This document shows, in pieces, positions 38,337 to 47,988 of a DNA stretch of 64,000 nucleotides (the first letter of the stretch is position 1; the number at the start of each line of letters is the position of its first letter). Under the pieces are notes generated by a model. It saw only the letters and a list, made by a program, of their open reading frames with translations. It was not told the origin of the DNA and searched no databases. Made by a program: the position numbers and the translations under genes. Origin of the DNA: Thraustochytrium sp. TN22 (lineage: Eukaryota > Sar > Bigyra > Thraustochytrida > Thraustochytriidae); contig JABLUY010000069.1 in assembly GCA_013306675.1 (NCBI GenBank), positions 62,001-126,000 on the forward strand, written 5' to 3'.

Positions 38337-40430
38337 TTACTTCTTGCGGGCGTTGAAGAGCTCCTTGGGGCGGCCGGAGGCGTCCCAGGGAGCGTCCTTG
38401 GCGAGGCCCATGTCCAAATCGGGCAGCTTGGAGGACGCGTCGACGCCGCCGAGAGGCTTGAGGTGGTGCGGGGCGCGCACGGCGCTACCCTGCATCTTCT
38501 GCTCGAGCGTGTTGCGGCGCAGGGCGTTGGAGGAGCTTGGCGAGGTGGCCGTGGCGGCAGTGCCCGAGCCGGGCGCCGCCGCGGCGCGTGTAGACTTGGC
38601 GCCTGCCACGCCGGCAGCGGGCGTCGACTCGTGGCGCGCCTCCTTGCCCTCGAAGGAATGCTTGCTCTCTGCGGCGGGCTCCGCCGCGAGGGTCTCTGCG
38701 CGCAGGTCCTCATCCCCGGCCGCGGCGACAGAGGCGGAGGAAGACATCTCGTGCTCGTCCACGGAGATGGAGCGCTGGCTCTGGCTCGCGTTGTTGCTGG
38801 CCTCGCTGGAGGCCGTGGAGGCGCGGCTGTCGGCTACGGCCACATCAAACGCGGCCTGCTGCGAGGCCTTGCGCGCCGCCTCCTTGGCCTTTTGCTGCGC
38901 CTGTAGTCGACGCTGCTCGAGTACCGCGCGGTTCGCGGTCTCCCAGACGGAGCGGCGCGACTCCCAGAGCATGAACTTGCTGTACTCGTGGTGCGCGTAG
39001 GTGCTGATTTGCAGCGCGCGGCCGCGGCTCTCGACGTCCGGGAAGGACATGTCGAGCAGCGGCTGGTCGCCGACGCACGGGCTGAGCGTGAGATAGTAGG
39101 AGCCGTTGAGGTAGATGGTGATGACGACGACGCCGTGGTAGTAGGTCTTGCTGGCCATAAATTCGACGTCCTCGTAGTAGGGCGGGTTGCCCGTGGTTTC
39201 GAGCTCGAAGAACTGGCGGCCGTTCTCCTGGTCCACCCAGGGCTCAATGCCCTTGGACTTGTGGTACTCGGTAACCTTGGTCAGCGTCGACTCGGCCCTG
39301 CCGAGCTCCTCCTCCAGGAAGGCGCTCGTCATGGCGAAGCGCCGCATCGGCTCCGAAAACGGCAGGCCGTCCGGCAGCTTCTGCACCTCGAACCAGTACG
39401 CCAGGAGGCCCTGCTGGCGCTGGAACTTGCGCAGCACATGCGGCATCTCATGCAGCGTCACGTCTTGGTCCATGTGCAGAACGCCGCCGTAGCACCAGTT
39501 GCCGTAGCGGAAAAGCGCGCGCCGAGCGGTGGTTCCGTCCGTGCCCTTGAGCATCAGGTAGGTCTGCGTGTAGCTGCCGCCAAAGGCCTCCTTGCTGCGC
39601 CCCCACAGGCGGTCGTCGTCGATGGGTGGTGCCACCTCGTCGCTCAGGTCCTCGACGTCCTCGCGCGACCCGGACCTGCCGTAGCCGTCACCGTCGTCGT
39701 CCTCGTCGTCCTCGTCGCCTGCGCCCGCCGCCACCTTTTGCTCACCCGTCTTTCCCTCCACGCTGCGCCGTGCGCGCTCGCGCAGGATGTTGCGCATGTT
39801 GAGCGCGGTCTCGTCCAGGATCTGCCACAGTGCGAACTTGCGGTAGACGCCCGCGTCGTAGTGCTTGATCTGGAAGCCCGACCCGCGGCTCGAAATGTCC
39901 GGGAAGCTGAAGTCTTCGAGCGACTGCTCCTCCGACGTGGCGTCCGACACGGTGCAGTAGTAAGAGCCCTGCAGGAAGATCACGTGTAGCTTGAGCTCGC
40001 CCAGGAACAGCTTCGCACAGGCCAGCTCCACGTCGGCCAGGTGGTCCGGCTGTGCCTGCAGCTCAAAGTACGACTTGCCCTCGTTGCCCTCCTCGTTGAT
40101 CCACGCCGTCATGCCGTACTGGCTCATCTCCTCCAGGATCTCAGCCGCGTCCATGACCTCGTCGCGCAGGAAGCTCGCCGTGTCGTCCAGCATCTCCGCC
40201 ACCTCCTGGAACGGCGAGTCCTTGGGCAGGTCGCGCCGCGTGCACCACAGCGCCAGCGACGGCCGCTTGCGCTGCAACTTCGTCAAGCTCTCCCGCGCAT
40301 CGCGCACCGTCAGCTCCTCCTTTCCAAACGGGAGCAACCCGGAGTACACCTCGCCGCCGCGCTGCACCACCACGCGCCGCTGCGTCTCGGCCGCCGAGTC
40401 CCTCTTGAAGATGCAAAAGTACTCGTCCAT
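38337..40430 (-). CDS. Protein with two tandem copies of an unrecognised ~200-aa domain
   Basis: 697 aa from the Met at 40430 (MDEYFCIFKR); the frame runs to 40661 without domain character. Residues 3-203 and 290-490 are homologous. Shared landmarks are DLPKDSPFQE / KLPDGLPFSE, ASFLRDE / SAFLEEE, KSYFELQAQ / RQFFELETT, LQGSYYCTVS / LNGSYYLTLS, FSFPDISSRG / MSFPDVESRG, QIKHYD / QISTYA and KFALW / KFMLW. An acidic linker (~235-275) separates them. The tail (~500-697) begins with a Gln/Lys/Ala helix, then Ser/Ala-rich low complexity and a conserved-looking end (GLAKDAPWDASGRPKELF). No signal or membrane segment. I do not recognise the domain; mixed alpha/beta with an aromatic beta-rich second half. 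Confidence 0.85.
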   Translation of the reverse strand: MDEYFCIFKRDSAAETQRRVVVQRGGEVYSGLLPFGKEELTVRDARESLTKLQRKRPSLALWCTRRDLPKDSPFQEVAEMLDDTASFLRDEVMDAAEILEEMSQYGMTAWINEEGNEGKSYFELQAQPDHLADVELACAKLFLGELKLHVIFLQGSYYCTVSDATSEEQSLEDFSFPDISSRGSGFQIKHYDAGVYRKFALWQILDETALNMRNILRERARRSVEGKTGEQKVAAGAGDEDDEDDDGDGYGRSGSREDVEDLSDEVAPPIDDDRLWGRSKEAFGGSYTQTYLMLKGTDGTTARRALFRYGNWCYGGVLHMDQDVTLHEMPHVLRKFQRQQGLLAYWFEVQKLPDGLPFSEPMRRFAMTSAFLEEELGRAESTLTKVTEYHKSKGIEPWVDQENGRQFFELETTGNPPYYEDVEFMASKTYYHGVVVITIYLNGSYYLTLSPCVGDQPLLDMSFPDVESRGRALQISTYAHHEYSKFMLWESRRSVWETANRAVLEQRRLQAQQKAKEAARKASQQAAFDVAVADSRASTASSEASNNASQSQRSISVDEHEMSSSASVAAAGDEDLRAETLAAEPAAESKHSFEGKEARHESTPAAGVAGAKSTRAAAAPGSGTAATATSPSSSNALRRNTLEQKMQGSAVRAPHHLKPLGGVDASSKLPDLDMGLAKDAPWDASGRPKELFNARKK

Positions 40431-41345
40431 CGCGCCCACGCAATACCTGCAGCGCCCGTCTCCGCCCCGCCTCCTCGGCCTCTGCGCTCGCGCTCGACCG
40501 CTCCTGCCTTGCCTGCGCGCTCTCTGCTGCTTGAGACTTGACGCCGCTGCCGCAGTGCGCCGCGGAGAACCGGGCCCGAGACCATCCGCAAAACGCCCTA
40601 ACGGCCACATACTCCGGTCCGGGCCGCCAGTGCGAAGCAGTGCGAAGCACTCGGGCACCAAATCAGTGACCCTGCGCAGTGAGCGTAACGTTAGTTCATC
40701 TCTAACTTAGCTCTGAATTAGTTGCCAACGAGGAGGAAACGCAGGAAACTGAGGCTCTTGCATTCCAGGGAAACTGACGTAACTAATCCCACCGCTCGAA
40801 CTTCAACTCAGAGAGAACTGCCACGCGGCCACGCGGCCACGCGGCCTGGGAGAGGGTCGCTGGTGTCGCTTTTTGTCATAAAGAAGAGGGCACCATGGCA
40901 AAAGTCAGTACCCGGATACCACTTGTAACTAATTTACCACTAACCCTCTTCACTCGCGCAAGCCACCGCCTAGTTTCCTGCATCTGCGTCGTCCTGGTCC
41001 TCTCCGCGCAGCGTCAAGTAAGTTGTTGGTGGCACTGGCACGTCAAGCCTTCGACTTCAACCGGGCGCGGCATGTGAACGACAGGGTCGACGACCGCGGA
41101 TACGGCCTTTTCCGCGATAGACCGGCGCCTCCTTTTCCTGCCAACCAGCGCTTGCCTGCGCAGCTCGTGGCGCTCCAGTCCGAGTCCACCGCCGACCGCC
41201 GCCGCGCCCAGGTCCGCGCCGCCCGCCCGCGCAGAGCCGCCCGCCCCGCGCCCCCGCTCGCCCGCGTCCGGCCCGGCCCGTCGAGCGCAGCGCGGCGAGG
41301 CGCGGCGAGGAGGCGAGGGAGGCCAGGCGCGGCGACTCGGGCACC
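40431..41345. promoter_or_regulatory. Divergent region upstream of Tim9
   Basis: Head-to-head region between the duplicated-domain gene and Tim9. It has a three-copy CCACGCGG array (40821-40844), an AT-richer middle (40680-41040) and a GC-rich stretch just before Tim9. No gene seen. Confidence 0.45.
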
Positions 41346-41633
41346 ATGGAGGCCGCGGCCGGGCTGCCGGAGCACCTGCACGGGGAGTTCCTGCAGGCCA
41401 TCGAGGAGATGCAGATCAAGGGCTTCCTGCAGATGCACACGAAGCTGACGCAGGCGTGCTTCAACAGCTGCGTCAAGAACTTCCACAGCAAGAACCTCAC
41501 GGCCGAGGAGAACAAGTGCATGAACACGTGCACGACCAAGTTCCTCGCCATGTCGCAGCGTCTCAGCCAGCGCTACGCGGAGGTGACCATGGAGCAGCAG
41601 ATGGAGATGCAGCAGCAGCAGCAGCAGCAGTAG
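41346..41633 (+). CDS. TIM9: Mitochondrial intermembrane-space chaperone Tim9
   Basis: 95 aa, usual size for small Tims. It forms a hexamer with Tim10 that carries hydrophobic precursors across the intermembrane space to the TIM22/SAM machinery. The twin CX3C motif is C38/C42 (ACFNSCV) and C58/C62 (KCMNTCT), spaced 15 residues. The FLQMHTKL helix before it and the LSQRYAEV helix after it favour Tim9 over Tim10, Tim8 or Tim13. It ends in a Met/Gln-rich poly-Gln tail from a CAG run. No presequence, as expected for MIA40-imported proteins. Confidence 0.92.
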   Translation: MEAAAGLPEHLHGEFLQAIEEMQIKGFLQMHTKLTQACFNSCVKNFHSKNLTAEENKCMNTCTTKFLAMSQRLSQRYAEVTMEQQMEMQQQQQQQ

Positions 41634-41681
41634 ACGGGCCGAGCCAGACGATAGCATGCGCATAGTTTCGACGACGCCTTG

Positions 41682-41768
41682 CAGGGCCTGGGCAAGGCTA
41701 GGGCAAGGCAAGGAGCAAGGCCTGAGCGAGGCCTGAGCAAGGCCAGAGCAAGGCAAGGCAAGGCAAGA
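41682..41768. repeat. Degenerate GCAAGG repeat
   Basis: Imperfect GCAAGG/GGCCTGAGC units over ~85 bp just downstream of Tim9, in the convergent spacer. Confidence 0.75.
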
Positions 41769-41876
41769 CCACGCGACGCACGCACGAACACGAACACGAA
41801 GACGAAAAGAAAAAAAAACAAAAGGCAAATACAAATGGGCACCTCGGGCGACGGCGCGCCTGACTACTTACTACTA

Positions 41877-43784
41877 CTACCTGGGTTGAAAAAAGGACGT
41901 GATCTTGCCCTTGCTCCTGCCCTTGTCAGGCGCGGACGTTGCACCGGCGACCGCGCCGGCCGACATGACCAGGGGCAAGGGCCGCCGGCGCTTGCTCGGC
42001 GACCCTGCAGGCGTCGGCATCGCGCGCTTGCCGAGCTCGCTCGAGCTGCGCCGCAGAGGCGCGGACACACGCGAGTGCGAGGGCCGCGCGAAGCTCGACG
42101 AGCGCGCGAAGCTTGCCGACCGCTGCAGGGGGGGCTCCCGCCCCACCTCGTCGGCGTCGTTCTCGCTCTCGCTCTCATCATCAGAACAGATTACAATGCT
42201 GGGCTGCGACGCGGGCGCCGCGTCGAGCGCGGGCCCATTCGTGTTCGCGCCGTGTGCCGCGCGTCGAGCTGGGGGCGCACCCCCCGCACTTAGCTCTGAG
42301 CGCTTTCGGGAAATGCCCTTGCTGGTCTGGGTCGCCTCGACAGCCTGCGCGGCGTCGTGGCGATCCTCGAGCTCGCCGGGCTCCACGACCGAAGCAGCAT
42401 CGTCGCTGCTCCTGTCGCTGGCCACCTCGACCTTGGGCCGTAGGCGCTTGCGACGCCGCGCGGGCGTCTCGAGGAGCCGGACGATCTCTTCATCCTCCGA
42501 GTCGCTTGCGAGCAGGTCCTCGTCCTGCTCCGGCGGCGCAGCCCGGCCGGGCGGCGCGTCTGCCGCCTCGGCCTGTGCCGCTGCGCCCTGCGTCTCCATG
42601 GCCGCCTCCTGCGCCGCTGCGCCCGCGTCCTGCGTCGCTGCGCTCGCCTCGTCCGCCTCGCCCTGCGCTGTGTCGTCGCGCTCCGCAAGGCCCTCCTGTG
42701 TGACATCGTCGGCAACCTCGCCCTCCTGCGTCATGGCGGCATCCTCGTCCTCCTCCTCGTCTTCATTGTCCGCCTGCGACGAGATCGCGCTGTCCGCGCC
42801 GTTGCTCTCTGCCAAGTCCAGCCCAAGGTCCTGACTCTGCCACTGTGTCGCGGTGAGTGCCGGCGGCACCGCCGGGACCGACTCCGCCTCGCCGCCCTGC
42901 TGGGTGGCCGCCTCATCCTCGCTCCCGTAGCCGTCCGCGCTGGCCGCGGAATGCGGCTCCTGCGTATCCAGAATCATGTCGTGCGCTCCGTTTGTGAGGC
43001 GCCCGTCCTGGCTGGAGCCCAAGCTGGAGCCTTGGCTCTCGCGCAAGCCGCCTTGGCTGGAAGCCTGCGTTGGAGGGACGGGGAGTTGCGTCGCCGGGAT
43101 GACCTCCTGCAGACTGGCGGCTGTCGAGGCCGCCACCGCCTCGCTCGCCACCGTTGCCACAGTACCGGGCGCCTGCGTCGCCGGAATGACGACGGAAAAA
43201 CTTCGAGAGGAGTCTTGGCTGTAGGAGTCCTCCTCGGGGTCGCTCTCGGGCAAAGCCATGCTTCTCCTGGGTGTCGTGAACTGCGTCGTGGTGTGCTCCG
43301 CCGTGGACCTGGAGTCCGAGTCCGAGTCCAGGCTGCCACGTGCCTGAGACGGCGCATCCGCGTCCGTCACAGCCTCGCGCTGGGGCTGCGGAGATGCCAC
43401 CTGCGGCCCGGCGCGGCTCTTGGCGTCGTCCTTGTGCTCGTCGTCCGAGTCGGAAGCGTCGTCGTCGCCACTCTCCTCCTCGTCGTCTTCATCGTCCGAG
43501 CCGTCCAGGTCAATCGCCTGCGACTGCAGCTGCGTGGTGGTCAAGGGCGGGCGCCCGGCCTCCGTGCGGGTCCTCCGTGGCCTCGGGAAGCTCTGCTCAG
43601 GCTCGCTCGGGTCCAGGTCCAGGTCCAGGTCGAGGTCCAGGGCCTGCGACTGCAGCTGCGTCATGCTGACCGGCTTGGCGTGCAGCAGCCCGCTCCCCGG
43701 CGCCGGCGCGGGCGCCTCGGCCTCCTGCGACGGCATGGTCATGTAGAAGTCCGGCAGCGCGGCGCGGCGGTGGTTGCGCTCCAT
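41877..43784 (-). CDS. SQ/TQ-cluster protein with SIM-like and C-terminal PIP-like motifs
   Basis: 635 aa from the Met at 43784 (MERNHRRAAL); the frame stays open to 44270 over the divergent GTPase gene, and that part is rejected. There is no globular domain. I count 25 SQ/TQ sites, the sites preferred by ATM/ATR-type kinases, including three copies of a TQxQSQxxxLDLD-like module (TQLQSQALDLD, TQLQSQAIDLD, TQWQSQDLGLDL) and two VIPATQ. Acidic stretches are frequent. Near 527 an IVIC core followed by SDDESESE looks like a SUMO-interacting motif. Basic RRRKRLRPK and SKRRRPL look like nuclear signals. The last residues, KGKITSFFQPR, fit a PCNA-interacting (PIP) box except that Gln is replaced by Lys. 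I infer a nuclear DNA-damage mediator; no specific orthologue identified. Confidence 0.8.
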   Translation of the reverse strand: MERNHRRAALPDFYMTMPSQEAEAPAPAPGSGLLHAKPVSMTQLQSQALDLDLDLDLDPSEPEQSFPRPRRTRTEAGRPPLTTTQLQSQAIDLDGSDDEDDEEESGDDDASDSDDEHKDDAKSRAGPQVASPQPQREAVTDADAPSQARGSLDSDSDSRSTAEHTTTQFTTPRRSMALPESDPEEDSYSQDSSRSFSVVIPATQAPGTVATVASEAVAASTAASLQEVIPATQLPVPPTQASSQGGLRESQGSSLGSSQDGRLTNGAHDMILDTQEPHSAASADGYGSEDEAATQQGGEAESVPAVPPALTATQWQSQDLGLDLAESNGADSAISSQADNEDEEEDEDAAMTQEGEVADDVTQEGLAERDDTAQGEADEASAATQDAGAAAQEAAMETQGAAAQAEAADAPPGRAAPPEQDEDLLASDSEDEEIVRLLETPARRRKRLRPKVEVASDRSSDDAASVVEPGELEDRHDAAQAVEATQTSKGISRKRSELSAGGAPPARRAAHGANTNGPALDAAPASQPSIVICSDDESESENDADEVGREPPLQRSASFARSSSFARPSHSRVSAPLRRSSSELGKRAMPTPAGSPSKRRRPLPLVMSAGAVAGATSAPDKGRSKGKITSFFQPR

Positions 43785-44094
43785 GGCCGCCGGCCCGCTG
43801 CGCCGCGCCCTTCCGCAGCGCAGCAGCGCCGGCGGCGGGCGCAGCGAGGGGGCGCAGGAGGGCGCCCGCCGGGCCCGCCTCGGGCGCGCGGCGCGCGCAG
43901 GTCCGCTGCGCGCGCGCCGCGCAGGTCCGCGCGAGCGGGTCTGCGCGGGCGCGGCGCGCGGGCGCGGCGCGCGACAGCACAAGGCGCGCGGCGGGCGCGG
44001 CGCCGTTGGGCGCGCAGCAGAACCCCACCCCGACTCGGAGCCCGAGGCCGAGGCGGGCGGCGGCGGCGGCGGGCGCAGCGGGCGCGGCGGCGGC
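43785..44094. promoter_or_regulatory. Divergent promoter between SQ/TQ protein and ARF-like GTPase
   Basis: 310-bp head-to-head spacer, very GC-rich with repeated GCGCGCGG-type sequence. Bidirectional promoter inferred from orientation. Confidence 0.5.
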
Positions 44095-44643
44095 ATGGGA
44101 AGCGAGGTGTCGCGGCAGCTGCTCGCCGCGCGCGCGTGGCGGCTGCGGCGCGTGCTGCTGGTGGGGCTGGATGGCGCGGGCAAGACGACGTGCCTGCGCG
44201 TGCTGCGGCACGAGGCCCCGGAGGGCAGCGTGCCGACGACGGAGGCGGCCTTCGAGGAGATCAAGTACAAGCACCACAGGCTGCTGGTGACGGACGTGGG
44301 CGGCCAGGCCGCGCTCAGGCCGTACTGGAGGCACCACTACACCGGCACGCAGGGCATCGTATTCGTGGTGGACAGCACCGACCTGGCGCGCCTGGGCGAC
44401 GCACTCGAGGAGCTCCAGGTGCTACTGGTGGACGCGCAGTTGGACGGCGTGCCGCTGGTCGTCTTCGCCAACAAGCAGGACGGCGAGGGCGCTGCCTCGG
44501 TGGACACCGTGCGGAATGCGCTCATCTCGAACAACGAAAAGCTCGGCGACAGGGCCACCTTCGTCACCGGCGGCAGCGCGCTCTCAGGGACCGGTCTGTA
44601 CGAGGCGCTCGACTGGCTCCTCACCAAGATGCATCGCCTTTGA
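44095..44643 (+). CDS. ARF/ARL-family small GTPase
   Basis: 182 aa from the Met at 44095; the frame is open from 43774 but that lies in the divergent promoter. All GTPase motifs are intact: P-loop GLDGAGKTT (24-32), switch I Thr (T48/T49 in SVPTTEAAFEE), DVGGQ (67-71), RPYWRHHYTGTQGIVFVVDS and NKQD (126-129). Gly2 in MGSEVS fits N-myristoylation, as in ARF-type GTPases that bind membranes in GTP form. The switch I sequence departs from the ARF consensus PTIGFN, suggesting an ARL or lineage-specific member. Its effector pathway cannot be read from sequence, though membrane trafficking is the family norm. Confidence 0.92.
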   Translation: MGSEVSRQLLAARAWRLRRVLLVGLDGAGKTTCLRVLRHEAPEGSVPTTEAAFEEIKYKHHRLLVTDVGGQAALRPYWRHHYTGTQGIVFVVDSTDLARLGDALEELQVLLVDAQLDGVPLVVFANKQDGEGAASVDTVRNALISNNEKLGDRATFVTGGSALSGTGLYEALDWLLTKMHRL

Positions 44644-45043
44644 GCATGCACAGCAGGCAGTCGGCGCCGGCACAGACAGTGAGTGAAAGGCACACATGGG
44701 CTCACGGTCAATCAAGGTGTATGTATGTTTTACCTCTGAGGGCCTACTTGATGGAAGTGGGGGCAGCTCGCTCAGCTCGCTCAGCTCGCCTGCGCTCACA
44801 TTGCGCTCGACGCACTTCGCTTCTTTCCTGCTACCCGTTTCTCGTTTCCTCTCATGTTCATCTCTGTAGCTGCGGCGCCTGGCCGGCGGGCGCTCATGAC
44901 AGTCATACGACACCTGCCACGGCCAGCATTGCCTCCGGAGGCCCTCCTCTTCTTCTGAGTGACCCTCAAGACCAGCAGGTGTCGGTCGGTCGGTCAGCAA
45001 GGCAGTCACAGTCAGGCAGTCGGGCAGTCAGTCAATCAGCATC
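44644..45043. other. Intergenic
   Basis: Convergent spacer with a three-copy CAGCTCGCT/CAGCTCGCC array (44764-44790). Nothing else seen. Confidence 0.5.
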
Positions 45044-47852
45044 CTATACTGGCAACGCGCTGTCGCCACCGTCCGATGCCTTCGTTTCGTCCTCTGCAAG
45101 TCGTTCTTCTGGAAGGTTTCTGACCACGGTTCCGCGGCCCGCCGGTGCGTCAGGTGTTGGCGCACAGAGGAAGAAGGTGTGCATCTCGCCCTTGCCCTTT
45201 ACGTTGAGCACGCCACGATCCTCGAAGGCGTAGTCCGTGAAGTAGTCGTTCTCCGCGGCGCACGTGCTCTGCAGGGCGCTTTTGAAAGCTTCGCTGACGT
45301 GAATACGCCCGGCTGCGTTGCGTGTATGAGTAATAAGTTATTAGCGATCTCGTTCCCTGCGTGCTCTGCTTGGACCTGCTTTGCTTCGTTTGCTTCTCTC
45401 TTCTTTCCTCCTTGCTTGCCCCTTGCTCCTCTCTTCTCTCCTCCTTGCTCCTCTCTTCTCTCCTCCTTGGTGTCAATTTTATAGAAAACGTACGGGCGCC
45501 GGTGCTCTCCATGCGCGCGGCAGTGTTGATGGCGTCGCTGACGATGGTGAAACGAGGCATGCGCGTGCCGACGACCGCGCCGAAGCAAGGCCCGCAATTA
45601 ATGCCGACGCGGATTTGAATCTTCTGGTCGTGGCGAGTCATAAAGTCCTTGACAAAGGCCTGGGCGTCGAGCGCGAAGCGCGCCAGGCTCTCAGCGGCGT
45701 GTCGCTCCGACTCAGGGCTCATAAAGGGCAGGTTAGTAACAGCCACATAGGCGTCCCCGATGGTCTCGAGCTTGTAGACGTTGTGCTTCTCGGAGAGCTG
45801 GTCGAAGTGCGTGAAGAGGTCGTTAAGCATGTTGACCACCTCGAAGGGCTCCCAGGTCATGGAGAGCGTGGTGAAGGATACAATGTCGGAAAAGAAGATG
45901 AAGACACGCTCGTACTTTTCCACGATGGGTTCATGCGGGCCGATGGCCAAGCTGTCATTTTGCGCGCCCGGCGTGAGCTGGCCCGCGAGCAGCCTCTTGC
46001 TGCCTTCCGCGTGATCCGCACCGCCGGCCGACGCGGCAGCGGCCGATGTGAGCGCGCGCACCTCGTTCTGCTGCTTGAGCTTCTCGGTAATGTGGCGCGG
46101 GAACATCTTGTCCAGCAGCTCATTGGCGACTGCCTCGTTGTAGCGGTCCTGTGCCGTGACTCGCGCGTTTTGCAGAGCGACCTCGATGTGCGACGAGATC
46201 TGCTCCAGCAAGGCGACATCGTCACAATCAAAGGCGGCCGTGTAACCGCCGTGCGTGTCCTTCTTGTTGATCATCTGCACGACGGCCAGCAGTTTGCCCT
46301 CGCGCGACTTGATCGGGAAACAGAGGATGCTCTTGGTCCGCAGACCCGTGGCTTTGTCAACGGCTGGGTTGAAGCGATCGTCTGCGTAGGCATCCGGTAT
46401 GCGTACCACCTCCTCGTGGAGGGCGGCGTAGCCGGCCACGCCCAGGCCTAGCGGAATACGAAGCTCGCGCAGCGTAGCCTGCCCGGCCTGGTCCGGGCTG
46501 CCCCCGCTCACCATGGTCCACAAGTCGGGCGGCTCGTTGGAGTGGTCAAGCATGTACATGGAGCCGCGCTCCGCGAAGAGCGCCTCGCGGAGCATCCGGA
46601 TGGCCTCGTGGATGAGCTGCACCGTGTCGAGCTTGGAGTTGAGGTTCTCGGAGATGCGCAGCGCGATCTGCGACCATTCCAGCCGCTTGGCCAGGTCGCC
46701 GTCCAGGCACGCACGCTCCAGCGCGTGGCCCAGGTGGATGCACATCGCCGCGAGCAGCTGCGGCGCACCGTCCTCGAAGTCTTCCAGCTCATGGCCCTCG
46801 ATGCGCCGGATTTCGCACACCGCAATGACGGTCGTCGCGCCCGCCTGGGCCTCGGGGGCTTCGCCCAGAGCGCTGCCCACCGTCGTCTGCGGCGTGAGTG
46901 TTGAAAAGATCGGGCAAGCGAGCGCGGAGGCATCAGGGGTTGGGCTGCTCGGTGGCGAGAGGATGGAGGCGTCCGCACCTGCGCGCGACTCTGTGCTCGG
47001 GCGGTCTCCGGACCCGCGCGGGGCCTTCATCGAGGAGGCGGACGAACTGTACGCGTTGGTCGCGGCATGCTCCACGACGGTGGACTCGCAGAGCTCGGCG
47101 AGATGCTCTGCGAAGCCAATCGAGAGATCCGTCACGCGTGCCTTGGACGAGGCTCGGCCCTCGGAATACTTGCGCAGGAACCACTGATACCGCGCGGCGT
47201 AGCTCGGATTCAAATAGATTGTGGCCCTTGTGTTGGGGAAGACCCGTGCGAAGCAATCGTGCATGGCGCCCAGAACCGCCTGCATGTCAAGGCATCGCTC
47301 CATGCTCGCGGCGAACTTGAGCACATCAAACCGGCGATCCTCGTCCAGCTCGTCGAATACTCTGGGCACGGCCGGTAGGTCTGAGTCGGAAGGTGGCGCT
47401 GTCGCTGATGCTCTTGCCGCGGCCGTCGCTGCCGGCGCCTCCTCCGCTGCAGCTGCAACCGCAGCCCCCGTTGGCCCGTACCCCGCGGCGCTCGGCCGGC
47501 GTGAGTCACTAGTGAGCACAAGCGAGTAGCGGCCACGCCGCTGGGCGACCTTTTCAGCAGGCCCGGACCGCTCCGTGGGATTCTCTGCCATGCCCAGGTG
47601 CACGAAGTTGTCGTCCTTGGTCTCGATCAGCTCGATGCAGGACTTTGCTCGTGTAGCGCTCCAGTGCGCCTTGGTCGCGCCATTTTCTGCGAGCACATCC
47701 TTGGGTGCTCGCCTGTTCTCGGCCACCAGCTGTGGCAATACCTTGTCGTGCTCCTTCTCCTGTTGGTGCTGCTCGTGCTGCGCTTGCTGGTGCTGGTGCA
47801 GCAGGACCTCGTTGCGGCCGCCCCCGCGCGCCGCGCTCGCCGCGCCACCCAT
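45044..47852 (-). CDS. GAF-domain class III nucleotide cyclase, two exons
   Basis: Exons 47852-45494 and 45312-45044, joined across a 181-bp GT-AG intron, give 875 aa. Without the splice the frame runs into an Arg/Glu-rich artefact. The Met at 47852 (MGGAAS) is preferred because it gives an N-myristoylation-like start; another lies at 47915. Two GAF regions lie at ~190-385 and ~415-565 (FNPAVDKATGLRTKSILCFPI). Cyclase domain ~650-830: metal Asp in FFSDIVSFTTLS (~654), second Asp in ETIGDAYVAV (~698), NxxxR in INTAARMES, and across the junction MESTGAPGRIHVSEAF, then VKGKGEMHTFFL. The base-selecting positions read Glu (ETIGD) and Thr (PRFTIV), a mixed pattern closer to guanylyl than adenylyl cyclases. 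GAFs suggest control by a cyclic nucleotide or other small ligand. No membrane segment. Confidence 0.93.
45313..45493 (-). other. Intron of the GAF-cyclase gene
   Basis: 181-bp intron, donor GTACGT, branch-like GCTAATAAC and acceptor GCAG, phase 1. The 5' half is purine-rich with imperfect repeats of GGAGGAGAGAAGAGAGGAGC. Confidence 0.92.
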
Positions 47853-47932
47853 CGTGTGCTCGCGGCAAGCACTACGGCTCTGATTTATGTCCACACACCG
47901 TGGTGACCCGCACAATCAGACGCCTCCAGCGC

Positions 47933-47988
47933 GCTGCGCCACTGCGCCACTGCGCCACTGCGCCACTGCGCCACTGCGCCGCTGCGCA
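47933..47988. repeat. (ACTGCGCC)n octamer array
   Basis: Five perfect ACTGCGCC units (47941-47980) flanked by one imperfect unit each side, just upstream of the cyclase gene. Confidence 0.93.

Noticed and set aside
43785-44270. N-terminal extension of the SQ/TQ protein
   Set aside because: It overlaps the ARF-like GTPase start on the other strand and is Arg/Pro/Ala-rich only.
45150-45493. Single-frame C-terminus of the cyclase (Arg/Glu-rich, ending LLPLCANT)
   Set aside because: The real catalytic end lies in another frame and is restored by removing a GT-AG intron; the single frame is read-through of that intron plus an out-of-frame exon.
47933-47988. Octamer array considered as CRISPR-like
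   Set aside because: Units abut without spacers, and the genome is eukaryotic; it is a simple tandem repeat.
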